Positions 1-9,300 of a DNA stretch of 64,000 nucleotides are shown here, piece by piece. This DNA comes from Telmatospirillum sp. (GTDB lineage: Bacteria > Pseudomonadota > Alphaproteobacteria > CACIAM-22H2). The notes under the pieces were generated by a model. It was not told where the DNA came from, did not search any database, and was given only the letters and a program-made list of their open reading frames with translations. The DNA lies in NCBI GenBank assembly GCA_020248985.1, contig JADCGL010000011.1, forward strand, positions 62,001 through 126,000, given 5' to 3'. Numbering within the stretch: the first letter of the stretch is position 1; the number at the start of each line of letters is the position of its first letter. Both the position numbers and the translations under genes were made by a program.

Positions 1-861
1 GAACAGGTGCCGCAGGCGGCTGCCCGGGATCGCCGCGAACTGGCGCGCGGTTTCGTGGTCGGTGGCGCCCTGGAATTTGAGCGTGCACACGATGCGGCGC
101 GCAAGGCCCGCTTCGCGCCAGCGCTGCACGAGTTCGAAGAGCCGCGCCGGATAGCAGATCACATCGCTGAACAGCCAGTCGACCGGGCCGATCTCGGCGG
201 GATCGAGGCCGAAGGCGCTGGCCTGGCGCCATTCGACGCCGGGCAGGGCCGTCACGCTTGCATCGAGCGGGGCCTTGTCGACCGCCAGCACGGACGCGCC
301 GAGTTTGGCGAGCACCCAGCTCCAGCCGCCGGGCGATGCGCCAAGATCCACGCAGCGCTGGCCGGGCTGCGGCATTTCGCCCGCCAGCGTGAGCGCCTCC
401 CAGAGCTTCAGATAGGCCCGGCTCGGCGGGCCGCTGCGATCCTCGACGAAGCGGCATTCGCCGTGCGCGAAAGCGCTGCTGCAATCGGGGCTGGCAAAAA
501 GCCGGTCGGGGGCGAGCAGCATCCAGGAGCCCATCGGCGATGCGGGCGGGAAGGCGCCGAATTCGAGCGGCTTGCCCGAGACTTTCGGCAGCCCCTCTTG
601 GATGAGGGCCGCCCGCCGGTGGGCGAGATGCGGCAGGCACGCCCAATTGCGCTGCAGGGCGCGCAGCGCCTTGACCCCGTCGCCGATCGAGACGATCGCG
701 ATCTCGCGCGGATTGCGCCACACATTTTGTGCCCACGCGGCCGCCCGCGGCGGGCCCTCGGCCACAAGCAGGCGCCCATATTCGGCGACGACGCTGCCGA
801 GCTCTTCGCGCAGCGGTTCCACGAAGCCTTCGGCGGCGAGATATGCTGCGATCTGCGACAT
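1..861 (-). CDS. rlmM: RlmM-type 23S rRNA 2'-O-ribose methyltransferase (3' end cut by window edge)
   Basis: This is an S-adenosylmethionine-dependent RNA ribose 2'-O-methyltransferase of the RlmM/FtsJ group, which modifies 23S rRNA in the cytoplasm. The frame opens at ATG 861-859 (MSQIAAYLAAEG) and stays open for 287 codons to base 1, so the C-terminus is missing. The SAM site DLGASPGGWSWVL lies at about residues 172-184. A lysine before it (YLKLWEA), FSDVICYP and CTLKFQG after it supply the K-D-K part of the family's catalytic tetrad. It diverges from the membrane-protein gene on its right with about 75 bases between starts. The fold is secure; RlmM rather than another FtsJ-like enzyme rests on length and the long N-terminal part. 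Confidence 0.8.
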   Translation of the reverse strand, partial: MSQIAAYLAAEGFVEPLREELGSVVAEYGRLLVAEGPPRAAAWAQNVWRNPREIAIVSIGDGVKALRALQRNWACLPHLAHRRAALIQEGLPKVSGKPLEFGAFPPASPMGSWMLLAPDRLFASPDCSSAFAHGECRFVEDRSGPPSRAYLKLWEALTLAGEMPQPGQRCVDLGASPGGWSWVLAKLGASVLAVDKAPLDASVTALPGVEWRQASAFGLDPAEIGPVDWLFSDVICYPARLFELVQRWREAGLARRIVCTLKFQGATDHETARQFAAIPGSRLRHLF

Positions 862-935
862 TTGCGGGCCGGACTATAGGCGCTTGGGCGCCCCTCTTGC
901 CAGCGCGCGGTTTGCCGCGCGACACTGTCTGCCTC

Positions 936-2351
936 GTGCCGCGTCCTGTTCCTCCACATGGTTTGGCCGACCGCTTGGCCGTCTGGCTGCCGGTGGCGCT
1001 GACATTCGCAACCCTGCTGCAAACGGCGGTCGGTTTTGCGGTTTTGCGGCCGCTCACCTTGCCGCTTTTGGCCCTCTGGCTGGCGGCGACCGCTGCCCGC
1101 ATGCGCGCGACCGAGCGGATATTTGCGGCGGTGGCCTTGGGCAGCTGCGTGCCGGTCGTTTGGCTCGATCCGCACTGGCCGCAGACGCTGGGTACCGCCC
1201 TCGACCGTGCCACCGTATTCGTGGCTTTGCTCACGGCCCTCGGGCTTCTGCGCGATGCCGCACGCACCTCGGCCGCCGTGCGGCGCTGCGGAGCGTGGCT
1301 TATCGCCCAATCGCCGAGCCGGCGCTTTCTGGCGCTGGCACTCGGCGGCCACGGTTTCGGCATCGCGCTGAATATGGGCGCCGTCACGCTGCTCGGCACG
1401 CTTGTGAACCGAGCCAACACGCTGCAGGCGGCGGGCGGGGATGCGGGCATCGTGGCGATCCGCGAGGAGCGCATGAACGTGGCCTTGCTGCAGGGCTTCT
1501 TCAGCATGCTCGTGTGGTCGCCGATGGCGATCTCGGTGGCTTTTTCGCTGGCCATGGTGCCGGGCGTGAGCTGGTTCGACATGGGCCCGCCCGCCGTGGC
1601 GATGGCGGCGCTTTTCATCGCGATCGGCTGGGCGGTCGACCGCGTGCGCTGGCCGCCGTCCAAACGGCGCGCGCCGCCGCGAACCGAGCCCGTGCCGCCC
1701 GCGCGCCAGGCGGCCCCCATGCTGTTCATCATCGCCGGGCTCGTGGCGAGCGTGCTCGCCCTCAAAGCCTTCAGCGGCATGGGCATGGTCGAGGCGATCG
1801 CCTGGGTCGCGGCCCTGTTTGCGCTGTGCTGGCTGTGGTTGCAGTATGCGCGGCTGGGTTTGGCGCGCGCCACATCCGCATGGGGCAGCCGTCTGCGCCG
1901 CCATGTCGCGGCCTATGTGCCGGACATGCGCGGCGAGCAGGTGGTGCTGGGCGCTTCGAGCGTTCTGGGCGTGACGCTGGCCGTTCTGCTCAAGAGCCTC
2001 GGCGTGTCGGCATTGCTCGACGCGCTCGCCCTGCCGGGGCCGGTGCTGGCTCTTGCGATCGTGCTCTTCATCATCGTGGGCTCGCAATTCGGCATCGTGG
2101 CGCTGATCACGAGTGCGGTCGCCGGCGGCGCCGTGCTCGGCATGCAGGCCTCGCCGCTGTCCGCTCTCGGGCTCGTGCTGGCGATCCAGGTCGGCTGGGC
2201 CTTGTCGGCGACCCTGTCGCCCTATTCGGGCGGCTCGATGATTCTGGGCCGCATTCTGGGCCGCAACCCGACCATCTTCGCGCGCTGGAACCTGCCCTGG
2301 GCGGCTGCGTGCCTTGCCGCCTACGGCGCGCTGCTGGCGGCGTTTTCCTGA
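936..2351 (+). CDS. Multi-pass inner-membrane protein, permease-like, family not identified
   Basis: The frame encodes about 471 residues that are almost entirely hydrophobic segments joined by short loops, with one longer charged loop near residues 240-260. It is an integral inner-membrane protein with the look of a secondary transporter. Motifs worth searching are GGHGFGIALNMG, REERMNVALLQGFF in the first half and SPYSGGSMILGR near the C-terminus; glycine-rich re-entrant-type signatures in both halves would suit an ion-transporter fold. I do not recognise the substrate. The start is uncertain: GTG 936 is chosen because longer versions run into the divergent methyltransferase gene, and TTG 963 is an alternative. 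The 3' end overlaps the convergent phosphatase gene by 31 bases. Confidence 0.65.
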   Translation: MPRPVPPHGLADRLAVWLPVALTFATLLQTAVGFAVLRPLTLPLLALWLAATAARMRATERIFAAVALGSCVPVVWLDPHWPQTLGTALDRATVFVALLTALGLLRDAARTSAAVRRCGAWLIAQSPSRRFLALALGGHGFGIALNMGAVTLLGTLVNRANTLQAAGGDAGIVAIREERMNVALLQGFFSMLVWSPMAISVAFSLAMVPGVSWFDMGPPAVAMAALFIAIGWAVDRVRWPPSKRRAPPRTEPVPPARQAAPMLFIIAGLVASVLALKAFSGMGMVEAIAWVAALFALCWLWLQYARLGLARATSAWGSRLRRHVAAYVPDMRGEQVVLGASSVLGVTLAVLLKSLGVSALLDALALPGPVLALAIVLFIIVGSQFGIVALITSAVAGGAVLGMQASPLSALGLVLAIQVGWALSATLSPYSGGSMILGRILGRNPTIFARWNLPWAAACLAAYGALLAAFS

Positions 2352-3124
2352 TCGGCCAGCACGCTTGCGATATCGTCCCATGCGCTTTGCGTGGATGCCT
2401 GCAGCAAGGGGCCGACATGGCGGCGCACGTCGTACGCGCTGCGGTCGTCCATGAAGGCGGACGTGCCGCCCATCTCGGCGACGGCGAGGCTGCCGGCCGC
2501 ATGGTCCCACGGCAGTGCGCGCGTGAACACGCCGAAGCCGATGCGTCCGCGCGCGAGATCGAGATAGACCGAGCCCGCACAGCGCTCGTCCACGAAGCCC
2601 GCGAAGCGGCCGCTTGCCAGCGCGCGCTTGCGCAGCTGCTTGCCGTAGACCGCGCCGACCGCGCCGCCGGCAAGCGCTGCGGGGCGCCCTTGAAAACGCG
2701 CGCCCTGTCCGCGAACTGCAACCAGAAGATCGCCGCTGAGCGGTTCGTAGATCCAGCCCGCCACGGGCTTTCCGGCCACCGCCAACGCAACGATCGTGCA
2801 GAAGGGCCTCTGCCCTTGTGCGAAGTTGCCCGTGCCGTCGAGCGGATCGACGATCCACACGGGTCCGGCCTCGGCGAGCCGGTCGAGCACGTTTGCGTTC
2901 TTGGCGACGGCTTCCTCGCCGACCACGATGCTGCCGGGCAGAATATCGACGAGGGCCGGCTCCAGCAGTGCTTCGGCCTCGAGATCGGCGGCCGTCACGT
3001 AGTCGCTGGGGCCTTTGAGGGCGATTTCGTGCGCCGCCAACGCCTGAAAACGCGGCACGATCGCGGTTGCCGCAATTTCGGCAATCCGCGCCGAAACAAG
3101 GTCGATCGCAGCATCGGCAAGCAT
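2321..3124 (-). CDS. Inositol-monophosphatase family phosphatase (CysQ/SuhB-like)
   Basis: This 267-residue protein belongs to the Mg2+-dependent inositol monophosphatase superfamily, which hydrolyses phosphate monoesters such as inositol phosphate, 3'-phosphoadenosine-5'-phosphate or histidinol phosphate. The metal-binding signatures are present: GEEA at residues 69-72, DPLDGTGNF at 93-101 and WDHAAG at 206-211. Length is normal for the family. No neighbour indicates the substrate, so the specific name is left open. The start ATG 3124 gives a full N-terminal helix. The 3' end runs convergently into the membrane-protein gene. Confidence 0.85.
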   Translation of the reverse strand: MLADAAIDLVSARIAEIAATAIVPRFQALAAHEIALKGPSDYVTAADLEAEALLEPALVDILPGSIVVGEEAVAKNANVLDRLAEAGPVWIVDPLDGTGNFAQGQRPFCTIVALAVAGKPVAGWIYEPLSGDLLVAVRGQGARFQGRPAALAGGAVGAVYGKQLRKRALASGRFAGFVDERCAGSVYLDLARGRIGFGVFTRALPWDHAAGSLAVAEMGGTSAFMDDRSAYDVRRHVGPLLQASTQSAWDDIASVLADQENAASSAP

Positions 3125-3436
3125 GCCCCGGGGTACCCCAGCCCAAGCCCCAGGGCAAGACCCAACCCGCCGAAATAGGTTACCAAACGCGACGAAGCGT
3201 GACCGTCGCCGGTTTAAACCTCTGATATTCCTCAGATGTAACCACGATGAAGAATCGCGTTTACATGTTGCGAGAGACCGTTTTCGGGCGGAATCCCGTT
3301 CGCCTTTCTTTACTTGTCAAACAGCGCATGCCGCCGGAGGCACGTCCGACGGCGATGGCAGATTCCATCATAACTATAAGAAAATTTCAAGAACTCAGCT
3401 AAAAATCTTAAAATAGATAAAATACCTCAAAACCCT
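3125..3436. other. AT-richer intergenic stretch of 312 bases
   Basis: The stretch separates two minus-strand genes and is clearly richer in A and T than its surroundings, most of all at 3355-3430. It holds one possible small plus-strand reading frame, listed separately. The part next to the phosphatase start at 3124 should carry that gene's promoter. I saw no strong hairpin with a T-run that would end transcription, and no tRNA or repeat. Confidence 0.5.
3247..3402 (+). CDS. Possible small ORF, 51 residues, unknown
   Basis: An ATG-to-TAA frame of 52 codons encodes a basic, arginine-rich peptide beginning MKNRVYMLRETVFGRNP and ending FQELS. There is no good Shine-Dalgarno sequence before the ATG (the preceding bases are AACCACG), and no relative is recognised. 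It is listed only because it is the longest sensible frame in an otherwise empty AT-richer gap. It may well be chance. Confidence 0.2.
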   Translation: MKNRVYMLRETVFGRNPVRLSLLVKQRMPPEARPTAMADSIITIRKFQELS

Positions 3437-4444
3437 TTACGCGGCACCGCAGGCGGCGAGGGCGCAGGCACTTGCGTCGGTTTCGATCTGGATCGTCGTG
3501 TGCGCGATGGCAAAGCGTTCGCGCAGCTGCGCGCAGAGCGCACCCAAAAACGCGTCGCCCGGGGCGCCTGCGGGCATCACGAGATGGGCGGACAGCGCCG
3601 TCTGGTCGGTGCCGAGCGCCCAAATATGCAGATCGTGCAGGCCCGCAACGCCGGGCTGGCTGGCGAGAAAGGCGCGCACGTCGTTGGCGTCCACGTTTGC
3701 GGGCACGGCCGCCAGCGACAGCGCCACGCTTTCGCGCAGCAAGCCCATCGTACCCCATACGATGGCGGCACAAACCGCCAGCCCGACCGCCCCGTCGATC
3801 CAGGTCCAGCCGGTCAGCAGCACGCCGAGGCCCGCGAGCACCACGCCCGCCGATATCGCGGCATCTGCCACCATGTGCAAATACGCGCCGCGGATATTGA
3901 GATCGCCCTTGCGGCCGCGCGCGAACAGCCATGCTGTCGCGCCGTTGATCGCAATGCCGACGGCCGCAACCGCCATCACGGTGGGGGCGGCCACTTCCAC
4001 GCCCGCGGGATCGAAGAGGCGCTGGGCCGCTTCCCAGGCGATGGCGCCGACCGCGACCAGCAGAAACGCCGCGTTGAACAAGGCCGCGAGGATCGAGCTT
4101 GCGCGCAAGCCGTAGGTGAAGCGCGCCGAGGGCCGCCGCCTTGCCAGCACGGTCGCAAGCCACGCCACGCACAGGCCCAGCACGTCCGAGAGGTTGTGGC
4201 CGGCGTCGGCCAGCAGCGCCATCGAATTGGCGACGATGCCGTAGCCCGCTTCGACGATCACAAAGCCGAGATTGAGCGCAATGCCGATCGCAAAAGCGCG
4301 GCCGAAACTGGCGGGCAGATGAACGTGCCCGTGCCCGTGCCCGTGATGATGCGCGTGGCCATGATCGTGCCCGTGCGCATGATCGTGCCCATGCCCGTGC
4401 TTCTTGTCGTGCGCGTGGTCATGGCCGTGATCCGGTGCGGCCAT
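3437..4444 (-). CDS. Cation diffusion facilitator with histidine-rich N-terminus (CzcD/ZitB-like)
   Basis: This 335-residue inner-membrane antiporter expels divalent metal ions, most often Zn2+, in exchange for protons. Residues 6-42 form a cytoplasmic tail with 19 histidines in HGHDHAH-type repeats. Six transmembrane segments follow; the second carries LLADAGHNLSD, containing the HxxxD half of the transport site, and the fifth carries HMVADAAISAG, the second half. A cytoplasmic C-terminal ferredoxin-like domain completes the protein. ATG 4444 is chosen because the open frame upstream is arginine-rich and runs into the next gene. Only five bases separate it from the secreted-protein gene upstream, so the two are probably cotranscribed. 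Zn2+ is likely; Co2+, Ni2+ or Cd2+ are possible. Confidence 0.9.
   Translation of the reverse strand: MAAPDHGHDHAHDKKHGHGHDHAHGHDHGHAHHHGHGHGHVHLPASFGRAFAIGIALNLGFVIVEAGYGIVANSMALLADAGHNLSDVLGLCVAWLATVLARRRPSARFTYGLRASSILAALFNAAFLLVAVGAIAWEAAQRLFDPAGVEVAAPTVMAVAAVGIAINGATAWLFARGRKGDLNIRGAYLHMVADAAISAGVVLAGLGVLLTGWTWIDGAVGLAVCAAIVWGTMGLLRESVALSLAAVPANVDANDVRAFLASQPGVAGLHDLHIWALGTDQTALSAHLVMPAGAPGDAFLGALCAQLRERFAIAHTTIQIETDASACALAACGAA
4319..4429 (-). repeat. Low-complexity DNA encoding the His-rich tail
   Basis: This tract of short imperfect repeats (variants of CATGGC and CACGGGCAC on the coding strand) encodes residues 6-42 of the metal transporter. Tracts like this can gain or lose repeat units, so tail length may differ between strains. 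Confidence 0.6.
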
Positions 4445-4449
4445 GTTTG

Positions 4450-5082
4450 CTACTCGACGCGGAAGGGTTTTTGGCGCGCGGTCTGGCCGAATTCGTCGAT
4501 CAGCGCGCGCGCCATCGCACCGTAGGCGCTGGTCTCGTCGCCGGGTGCGCCCAGCAAGGTGGCCGTGCCCTGCCACAGCCTGGTGCCGCGCGCATCGTCG
4601 AGCGAGATCACCATCGTGTACTGCACCGAACCCGAGCTGCCGAGCTCGGCGCGGCGCGGATTGACGAGGCTGTCTTCGGAGTTGGAATAGAGATTGAGGC
4701 GCAGGCGCGCATCGTTGCGGTCGGCCGTGAAGCTGCCGATCCCTTGCGGCGGCCCGGCGCGCCCGACTTGGCGCACTTCGATCTCGAAGCTCAGCGCCAA
4801 ATCCGCATTCTTTTCTTCGATGCGCCTTCCCTTGCGCTCGACAGCGCGTTCGATCTGCGTCTGCAGGCGGCGATTCTCGCGCGTGTCGTCGTAGGGGCGC
4901 ACGCGCACCGAGCCGGTCGCCGGCACGTCGCGATAGGCCTGCGCATTGAGCCGGCCCGGTGCCCGCAGATCGGCCGTCTCGCCCGGTGCGGGCGACGCGG
5001 GGGCCGGGGTGGTTTGGGCCGATGCCGGGTCCGTACCGGCAAGAGCCAGAAGAAGGGCGAGCAGGGTGTATATCGAGCGCAT
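4450..5082 (-). CDS. Secreted/periplasmic protein of unknown function
   Basis: The gene encodes 210 residues. ATG 5082 (MRSIYTLLALLLALAG) starts a clear Sec signal peptide with a likely cleavage after ASA near residue 24. A Pro/Ala linker follows, then a mixed alpha/beta domain that includes RVRPYDDTRENRRLQTQI, a stretch on nucleotide-like LRLNLYSNSEDSL, and VQYTMVISLDDARGTRLWQG. The body resembles periplasmic DUF4136-like domains in style, but I cannot assign it. It lies five bases upstream of the metal transporter and is probably in its transcript, which might hint at a role in metal or envelope stress. There is no lipobox cysteine. Confidence 0.7.
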   Translation of the reverse strand: MRSIYTLLALLLALAGTDPASAQTTPAPASPAPGETADLRAPGRLNAQAYRDVPATGSVRVRPYDDTRENRRLQTQIERAVERKGRRIEEKNADLALSFEIEVRQVGRAGPPQGIGSFTADRNDARLRLNLYSNSEDSLVNPRRAELGSSGSVQYTMVISLDDARGTRLWQGTATLLGAPGDETSAYGAMARALIDEFGQTARQKPFRVE

Positions 5083-5170
5083 TGGCAATTTCCGGACAGG
5101 CTTTCGACTCCGCGAGCGCCCCAATCTAGCCCTTATCGGGGTACGCGCGCGCGGGCTTTTTCGCGGGCCG

Positions 5171-6304
5171 CTATCGCGGCTGCGCCAAACGGGCGGGCGA
5201 AAACTCGGGCCAGGCGAGGCCGGCGGCGACAAGGTCGGCCGGCAGTTCCTCGCCGCGCACGCCGGCCGCGACGATGCGCCCGGTGGCCGGGCTTGTCATA
5301 ATCCCGTAGCCGCCCAGGGCCGCGGCCCAATGGAAGCCGGGAATGGCCGGATCGGGCCCGAGCACGGGGCGGCGGTCGGCCACAAAGCAGCGCAAGCCCG
5401 CCCATTTGCGTTTGACCGCGGCGACGCGCAGGCGCGTGGCCGTTTCGAGCCGATCGATGCAGGTCGCGACGTCGATCTCCTCGGGCTGCGCATCGCACGG
5501 GGCCGAGGGCGTTTCGTCGGCGGGCGAGGCGAGCAGCAGGCCGGCATCGGGCTTGAAATAGAATTCCTCGTCGATTTCGCAGACCATCGGCCATGCCTGC
5601 GTGGCGCCGGCATCGGCGGGCGGGGCGAAAACCAGGGCCGTGCGCCGACGCGGCTCGAGGCCGATGGATGCCGCGCCCGCGAGCCTTCCGACTTCGTCGG
5701 CCCAGGCGCCCGCCGCATTGACGATGTGGGCGGCCTCGAATTCGCCGGCTGCCGTCGCGATGCGCCAGCGCGCGCCTTCGCGCGCAAGGCGGCTTACGGC
5801 AGCGCTGCATACAATCGTGCCACCGGCCGCCGAAAATTTGCGCAAGTAGCCGCGATGGATCGCGGCGACGTCCATGTCCATCGCCCCTTTTTCGTAGAGC
5901 GCGCGGTCGAGCCAGTCGGCATCGAGGGCGGGGCACAGGGCGATCGCTTCGCGGCGCTCGATTTCCACGACCGTGCCGGGCAAAGCATCGACGAGCGCCT
6001 TGTCGATCGAGCGCGTTCCTGCGGCGGCGGCGGCGAACACGACGCCGCGGGGCGCGAGCAAAGGATGTTCGGAAAAGCCCGGCGGCGGATGGCCAAGGAA
6101 GCTGCGGCTGGCGTTCGCAAGCCTGCGGATGGCGGCCGGCCCGTAGGCTTCCTCGAACACGGCGGCCGAGCGGCCCGTGGTGTGGTAGCCGGGCTGGCTT
6201 TCGCCCTCGAGCAGCAGCACGCGATGCGTGGCCGCCAAAGCCATCGCGGCCGAGGCGCCGACAATGCCGGCGCCGACGACCGCGACGTCGAAGCTTTGCG
6301 CCAC
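5171..6304 (-). CDS. FAD-dependent oxidoreductase of the D-amino acid oxidase (DAO) family
   Basis: This 377-residue flavoenzyme has the N-terminal dinucleotide fold VVGAGIVGASAA at residues 9-20, TTGRSAA near 42 and the C-terminal FAD signature GGYGIMTSPATGR. It belongs to the DadA/glycine oxidase/D-arginine dehydrogenase group, which oxidises amines or D-amino acids to imino acids. The FEEAYG segment after the FAD motif resembles D-arginine dehydrogenase-like members; that is an impression, not a test. It lies 12 bases downstream of the RND pump gene on the same strand and may share its transcript, though no functional link is evident. Confidence 0.85.
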   Translation of the reverse strand: MAQSFDVAVVGAGIVGASAAMALAATHRVLLLEGESQPGYHTTGRSAAVFEEAYGPAAIRRLANASRSFLGHPPPGFSEHPLLAPRGVVFAAAAAGTRSIDKALVDALPGTVVEIERREAIALCPALDADWLDRALYEKGAMDMDVAAIHRGYLRKFSAAGGTIVCSAAVSRLAREGARWRIATAAGEFEAAHIVNAAGAWADEVGRLAGAASIGLEPRRRTALVFAPPADAGATQAWPMVCEIDEEFYFKPDAGLLLASPADETPSAPCDAQPEEIDVATCIDRLETATRLRVAAVKRKWAGLRCFVADRRPVLGPDPAIPGFHWAAALGGYGIMTSPATGRIVAAGVRGEELPADLVAAGLAWPEFSPARLAQPR

Positions 6305-6316
6305 GCGCGCGCCGTT

Positions 6317-9300
6317 CTATTCGGCGGCGTGCGGGGCCGGGTGTGCACCCTCGTGCGAGCGTTCCTGCTGCGCCAAGCGCTGGGCGATGGCGCCTGCGGG
6401 CTTGGTGAAGCGGGCGAGCAGCAGGTAGAGGCAGGGGATCACGAAGATCGTCAGCACGGTTGCGAACGACACGCCGCCGATGATGACCCAGCCGATCGCC
6501 TCGCGGCTTTCGGCACCAGCGCCGTGCGCGTCGGCGAGCGGGATGGCACCGCACACCGTCGCGATCGAGGTCATCAGGATGGGCCGCAAGCGCGCCACCG
6601 ACGCTTCGAGCACGGCCGAGCGAACGTCGGCCCCCTGGTCGCGCAGCTGGTTGGCGAACTCGACGATCAGAATCCCGTTCTTGGCCATGAGTCCGATCAG
6701 CAGAATCATGCCGATCTGGCTGAAGACGTTGAGCGAGATGCCGGTGAAGTAGAGCGCGCCCAAGCCGCCCGTCAGCGCCAGCGGTACGGCCAGCATGATG
6801 ATCAGCGGATGGATCCAGCTTTCGAACTGGGCCGCGAGCACCAGGAACACGACGAGCAAGGCGAGGCCGAAGGTGAAGTAGATCGACGACGCCGACTCCC
6901 GGAATTCGCGACTCTGTCCGAGATAGCCGATGCGCACTTCCGCCGGCAGCACTTCGCGCGCGAAGCTTTCCATCAAGCCCAGCGCTTCGCCGAGCGTGAA
7001 GCCCGGGGCGAGCGACGCCGTGATCGTGATCGAGCGCAGACGGTCGAGGCGGTTGAGCTCGGCGGGGCCTGCACCTTCCGCCAGCGTCACGAGCGTGGAG
7101 AGCGGGATCAGCTGCTGCGAGGTCGTCGAACGCACGAAGACGCTCGCAAGATCGCGCGGCGTCGCGCGGTTTTCGAGCCGCGCCTGCAGGATCACGTTGT
7201 ACTCCTCGCCGCGGTCGACGTAGGTCGACACGGTGCGGGCACCAAACATCGTCTCCAGCGTGCGGCCGATCGTTTCGATCGACACGCCGATGTCGGCGGC
7301 GCGCGCACGGTCGATGCGCACGCGCAGTTCGGGCTTCGTCTCGCGGTAGTTGGAGTCGACATTGAGGAAGCGCGGATCCTGGGCGGTGCGCTGCATCAGC
7401 AGGTCGCGCCAGCCGCGCAGGGTTTCGTAGTCCGAGCCGCCGAGCACGAACTGGATGGGCGGCTGGAAGCCGCGCTGGCCCAGCGACGGCGGGTTGATCG
7501 CGAAGGCACGCACGCCCGGCAGGTTGGCGATGCGCGGGAAGATTTCGCGCACGATCTGCTGCTGCGTGATTTCGGGGCCTTCGGGTTTGGGGGCGCCTGT
7601 CTCGGAACCCGCATAGCGCTCGCCCCAAGGTTTCAGGCGCAGGAACAGCAGGCCCGAATTGACCGGGGCCGGGCGCTGGAAGCCGGGCGCGATGTTGCTC
7701 ATGATCACGGCCGCCTGGCCCTTTTCGACGTAGGGCTGCAGGATGCCTTCGATCTGGCGCACCGCTTCGGCCGTGTAGCCGTAGGACGAGCCCTCGGGAG
7801 CGGTCACCGGGATCACGACGTTGCCGCGATCTTCGATCGGCGTGAATTCCTTGGGCAGCACAACCCAGAAACCGTAGGCGGCAGCGCAGAACGCAAGGCC
7901 CATCGCGAGCACCAGCACCGGCGCGCCGAGCGCGCGCCCGAGCAGCCAGCGATAGCCCTCATTCATGCCGACGAAGATCTTTTCGGTCATCAGGTAGAAT
8001 TTGCCTTCGCCCGCATGCGACACCAGCAGCTTCGAGCACATCATCGGCGACAAGGTCAGCGCCACGTGCCCCGAGAACAGCACCGAGGCGGCAAGCGCGA
8101 TGCCGAATTCGGTGAACAGACGGCCCGTATTGCCTTCCATGAACGACAGCGGCAGAAACACCGCGATAAGCGTAAGCGTGGTGGAAATGACCGCAAACGA
8201 AATCTGTCGGGCACCCCGCACGGCGGCAAGCAGCACCGGCTCGCCCTTTTCGATGCGCGAATGGATGTTCTCGAGCACCACGATCGCGTCGTCGACGACG
8301 ATGCCGATCGCGAGCACGAAGGCGAGCAGGGTCAGCACGTTCAGCGAGAAGCCGAGTGCCCCCAGCACGATGAACGAACCGATGATCGACACCGGGATTG
8401 TCACCACCGGAATGATCGTGGCGCGCCACGAGCGCAAAAACGCGAAGATCACCGCCACAACCAGCACAATGCCGATGCCGAACGCGTGGTAGACCTCGAA
8501 GATCGACTGCTCGATGAAGACGGACTCGTCGTAGCCGATCAGCACGTTGATGCCTTCGGGGAAGGTCTCCCGCAGACGGTCCATCTCTTCTTTGACGCCC
8601 TTGGCGACCGACAGCGTGTTGCCGGTCGACTGGCGCAGAATGCCGAGGCCGACGGCCGTGTTGCCGTTGGCGCGCAGGCCCGAACGTTCGTCTTCCGCGC
8701 CCACTTCCACGCGCGCGACCTCGCCCAAGCGGATCTGGTAGCCCTGGCGCGTGGCGATGATGACGTTGTTGAACTGCTCCACGTTCGACAGGCGCGAGTC
8801 GGTCTTCACGGTCAGTTCGCGCTGCGTGGATTCGATGCGGCCCGAGGGCAGCTCCACGTTCTGGCGCTTGATCGCGGTTTCGACGTCGTCGACCGTGAGG
8901 CCGCGCGCGGCCAAGGCCTGGCGGTCGAGCCACACGCGCATCGAGAAGCGCCGCTCGCCCGAGATGTTGACCTGGGCCACGCCCGGCACGATCGACAGGC
9001 GATCGACAAGATTGCGGCGCGCGAAGTCGGTGAGTTCGAGCTGGCTGTAGCGTTCGGAATAGAGCGTGAACCACACGATGGCGCGCTGGTCGCCGTCGAC
9101 CTTCGCGATGATCGGATCGTCCACGCCGTCGGGCAGGCGCGCGCGCACGCGCGCCACGCGGTCGCGCACGTCGGCGGACGCCGCGTCGATGTCGCGGCCG
9201 AGGCGGAATTCGATCGTCACCGACGAGCGCTCTTCGCGGCTCTGCGCGGTGATCGCCTTGACCCCTTCGATGCCGGCCACGGCCGCTTCGATGATTTCGG

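Noticed and set aside
408-3158. Open frame of 916 codons on the minus strand
   Set aside because: It spans the permease-like gene and the phosphatase gene in the wrong frame, and its protein is arginine-rich without motifs.
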